Positions 60,466 through 64,000 of a stretch of DNA of 64,000 nucleotides are shown here, piece by piece (position 1 is the first letter of the stretch; the number at the start of each line of letters is the position of its first letter). The notes under the pieces are model-generated. The model was not told where the DNA came from and made no database searches. It saw only the letters and a list, made by a program, of their open reading frames with translations. The DNA is from Phlebiopsis flavidoalba (lineage: Eukaryota; Basidiomycota; Agaricomycetes; Polyporales; Phanerochaetaceae). The DNA lies in the NCBI GenBank assembly GCA_035772785.1, contig JAOCPU010000050.1, positions 62,001 through 126,000 of the forward strand, given 5' to 3'. The translations under genes and the position numbers were made by a program.

Positions 60466-63196
60466 CCTCAACAACCAGCGTGAAGGTTCTAAAAGTCGAC
60501 TATGAGCTTTTGTGATAACTATCGCCGCTATCATCGTCTTGTACGTTGGCACTCTAATCAATACCGCTTGACATGGTTTGTCACATGGTTGTACGGTGTA
60601 CCTCAACGCCACTCCCGCTATTCGAGCCCACTCATTGACATCGTCCCCAACACCCCGACTCAGAGACCTGCTACACGTCATGAGACGTCACGATATACGG
60701 GGGAGACTCACGTTGACCGAGTCAGTGTCCCGAGCTTGCGATTTTTGAGCCCAAATATGGATACCAGTAAATAGATCGTTGCTCGACGCTTAGACTAGAT
60801 GGTAATGTATCTCCCGACTCGCGGAAATTGCCCAGACATCCTTGATTCCGCGCTCCTACGTTCTGGCCGTCTTAAACGGAAGTCCGAATTTCCACTTTCC
60901 AGCAGCGAGATCGCGCGCGCGCCCATATCATCAAGTTTTCTCGCGCCGCAAGATGACTGCCTCGCCTGATGTATACTTTTAAAAAAACTCGCACAGAATA
61001 CTAGCGAACTCCGCGGTGCACATCTCAAGGTCGTCTGCATTGAGACCGGGAAGTAATTGCTGCTCTGGAGAGGGCCATAAAGCTGACTTATGAATATTTC
61101 TGGAATCTCAAGTGGTATCGCTGAGAGTGCGTTTATAGCAATCTGTGCATGCATTTATAGCCATACTAACCTTTATCGTAGCATCCCACAAGCTCAACGC
61201 AAGATTACTGCTTTTCGAACAGGCTTGCGGGCTGTTTGTGGTAGGAGAGGGCATGAAGGCCCGCAGTGAGAAAGCCGGGAGCCGGTCGGAAATACTGGCC
61301 TCCTTAATAGTCTTCTAAATCGCCTCTTCCTCTTCCTCTATTCATAGTGCTTGATCAGAAACGGCGAGTGACAACGCTCCCACCAGCCCGGTGATGCATA
61401 TCCAAGCTCGCTCGATCATCAGCGTGCCCCCTGCGAAGGTCCGCCATTGGCTACATTGCATCATGTTATATGTACGCCACGCACACCCAACGCCCGGCCG
61501 TTTATTCTCGCCTCGATTGAGAGTCGATCGGTTCTGGAGGGGCTACGCTCGAATTCTCGAGCTGGCGAAAGCCCTAGTCAGTCTCCTTCGCTGATAAGCG
61601 GACCACGCCGTAGCTATATAACCCCGCCAACCTTCGGCCCTCTCAGGTGCATCCTTTGCGCAGAGTCACAGGGCCTACCTTTCAGCATCATGCGTCTGAT
61701 TTTTTTTTATTGTACACCTCGATCACCTGTATTCTCCCTCTTTTGCCACAAAATGCTAAGAGTGAGACACGCAGAGAAACTATCTGCAAGAAGCGCAGCG
61801 GAATAACCCGTATATGGCACAATCGATCTACCACTACCAGACCACTATCACTATAATGCCTGGGGCGAATTTGCTCGTTCAAATATAGAATCCGCACGCA
61901 CTATACTAGATCGGGCCCTTTCCCAAGCTTCGCGATCCCACGGGGATGAGCCTCTTAACTGGCACGGATAACGAACCCGGTCTATAGTAGAACTCAATGT
62001 ATACCGGCTAGCCAGGAGACTGCCATTACTTCCGGTATGGCATACCTTGATTACGCCGCAATTATCGATGTGGGGTAATTTGTGTGCATGAGCTGCTCCT
62101 GGATGATATATACTTGCTAGCTTCGGCTAATTTTGGGATTCCGCACAGCGGTTCCGTTATGCCAAGAATACCGCGCAACCTTCACACGCCCATGACCATG
62201 CAGACTTTCGGCCAAAAAGTCCAGGGGGATTCGCGACTTTGGCGATGATGCAACATAATTTCGACTATGAAATTTGTTGTTTATCGAGAACTTGTATGGC
62301 CGCGCAGGTGAGAAGCGAGTTGATTCGACCCAATACGGCACGACGCGGGCGGCACTCATGTCTTACTGTTATAGGGCACGGTAGGGAATCGACTCAGCAC
62401 TGCCTCGATCGATAATGTCGTCTACTAACGCCACCGTCAATCGTTAAGAACGTGTGCACGGCTACATGATCGCTTTATTCTTCTTCAGCTATGCTTAACG
62501 TGACTATGGGCATTTCTCGTCTGCCGAGAAAACTAACACTGCCAGCTTCAATGGCTCGTATGCCTCGTTGGACGCTGCCGGCGGGAGCCCTACTGACATG
62601 TTGATATTGACCAAGACTAGTATAAACAAAACTTGTATTGTATTAGCAGGTTGTAGTTGTTCTTTGCGAGCGAAGTGTAGCGACGACATCCACCCAGGTT
62701 TTCCCAGGATATTTCGAGGTCTGACTTTTCGGTTTCCGTGCTATTATTCCATAAACAAACCAGGCGCCCGGGTGGTTCTCGGGCGTTTTAGGCTGGTGTC
62801 CTATTCGATTATCTCCGAGGCTTGGGTCGGCATAGGGAGAAATAATATTGTGCCGGAATAACATGCGAAGACCGTGTGGTTGATGTTGCGTCTTCGATGT
62901 AGTATCTATCTGATTACCATCCCTATGCGGCATATCCCGGGCGAATTTTAGGACGTAATGATCCTTGCCACGTCCACATAAAGAAGATCGGGAGCCATTT
63001 TAGAAAAGAGTTACACAGAGGCAAGAGCAGCCCGCGTAAACTATTGCATATAGTCCCGCACGCAACAAGTGCAATGCGTTGTGATGCTAGTGAACGCAAT
63101 ACAGGGCCAGCAAGTTTTTGGGCTAAACATATAAACTCTTATCCAACTTCCACGATACCTGGAGAGCGCTACCGTGACAGGGCAGCGAGTTGTGCC
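60466..63196. other. 2.7-kb stretch without a recognisable gene
   Basis: Short open frames occur on both strands with no family resemblance. Hydrophobic or Pro/Gly-rich peptides at about 62568-62861 are not assignable. The right part is the 3' flank of the peptidase gene. Confidence 0.35.
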
Positions 63197-64000
63197 TCAA
63201 TGATCGCCGGCGAATTTGTCAAACCAGCGAAACACTTCGTAATGCCACTTCAAGCTGATTCAAGCGTCAGTTCGGATTGCACCATTGAATGTACAAGTAT
63301 CGTACCTGTTGCCGTGGTTGATCACCCAGTGGTTTTCGTCTGGGGAAAATGACTAAACGGCTTGGAACACCGTGCCTAGTCAAAGCAGTTTTAGCAATCT
63401 TAATTCGTTTAGACGGGTAGTAGAAGACTCGCTGTTGCAGTGCATGGAACGCGCCGATACCGTCCGTCTCAGGCAGACGATAGTCCTTACTTCCATGCAC
63501 GGTGAGTTGAGGCGTCGACCACTTTTTTTCGACAAACTCCACGGGGTTGTACCTGGCCATACACAAATCTTCAGCACACGTCCATTCCTATGATTTAGCA
63601 CCTACTTTTGAAGAATCTCCTTCGCTTCGGAATCCCAAGGACGGCCTCCCCATTCATGATTGAACTATTGAAATCAGTAAAAACCCATGCCATTATATGC
63701 TGTATGATTCGACACTTACGAAGAACAGCTCATCGGTAGAATAGCCGTTGTATCGGGAATCTTTTAAAGACCTGGGAAAGCGCCAAGACGCTTTAATAAA
63801 AATGCTTTGGCAATTGACCTACACTCACGCCGTCGTGACAGAAAAGCGCTTTGAAGCCAAATCCAAATTCGGGGTGGCCTTGAATCCAGCTGCCATACCG
63901 ATTAACCCAGTCTCTTTACGATGTTATCAGTCGTGACATACTTGATAGCATATCCACCCCCAACTGCACCACCCACCTGCCAGCAACAGCGCGCTCTCGA
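63197..64000 (-). CDS. S9-family dipeptidyl-peptidase 5-like, 3' part (runs off the right edge)
   Basis: This is the C-terminal catalytic domain of a secreted serine peptidase of the prolyl-oligopeptidase superfamily. Reading leftwards, a GGGYAI segment at the extreme edge marks the nucleophile loop. [20 protein letters not shown] lies at about 63825-63885. After an intron, [11 protein letters not shown] and [18 protein letters not shown] follow across frame changes (about 63620-63760). [10 protein letters not shown] and [20 protein letters not shown] (charge-relay Asp) lie at about 63455-63550, then [11 protein letters not shown]. The His motif is in the DENHWVI-like sequence at about 63320-63330. 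After a last intron, [19 protein letters not shown] ends at TGA, 63199-63197. The 5' part lies beyond the window. Confidence 0.8.

Noticed and set aside
1..64000. Repeat-induced point mutation as the cause of broken genes
   Set aside because: Breaks are mostly one-base indels in homopolymers, not C-to-T transitions concentrated in repeats, and they affect single-copy genes.

Overview
The window looks like nuclear DNA of a basidiomycete fungus, most likely an Agaricomycete. Genes carry many introns of about 50 nt with GTxxGT...YAG borders. The recognisable genes are typical fungal ones: GEM1/Miro, CDC123, an F-box/WD40 protein, a G-patch protein, a DUF6534 seven-TM protein, UbiA prenyltransferases, an NRPS-like adenylate-forming reductase and paired O-methyltransferases. 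There is no bacterial operon structure, no CRISPR array and no convincing RNA gene.

Layout. (1) 0.36-4.8 kb: two convergent SAM-dependent O-methyltransferase genes. (2) 5.6-8.9 kb: a repeat element with a GC-rich core, abutted by a 400-bp MITE with perfect 26-bp terminal inverted repeats and TA target duplications. (3) 9.2-9.8 kb: a possible DUF6534 relic, followed by about 3 kb without genes. (4) 13.0-28.4 kb: one NRPS-like gene (adenylation, carrier and thioester-reductase domains) cut in its carrier-reductase linker by about 10.7 kb of nested repeats. These include a second, inverted copy of the GC-rich core, a decayed Ty3/gypsy retrotransposon with an LTR, an A-rich tract and a CCTGCAG-rich inverted-repeat element. 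(5) 28.85-29.9 kb: a foldback element and a duplicated O-methyltransferase 3' end. (6) 30.2-40.4 kb: a housekeeping island (VWA protein, GEM1, F-box/WD40, G-patch, CDC123). (7) 46.1-60.5 kb: a DUF6534 membrane protein, two different UbiA prenyltransferases and an alpha/beta hydrolase, with long unresolved gaps between them. (8) Right edge: the 3' end of an S9 dipeptidyl-peptidase.

Working together (inference): carboxylate reduction by an A-T-R enzyme, prenylation by UbiA enzymes and O-methylation is the usual toolkit for aryl-acid-derived meroterpenoids. No polyketide synthase is seen here. The genes may be parts of such a cluster, split by the housekeeping island and by transposons.

Major caution: nearly every gene, including the conserved housekeeping genes GEM1 and CDC123, contains single-base frameshifts, very often one extra base in a homopolymer. 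This looks like uncorrected sequencing error at least as much as gene decay. Gene spans below are therefore homology spans rather than clean open reading frames, and 'pseudogene' calls are provisional.
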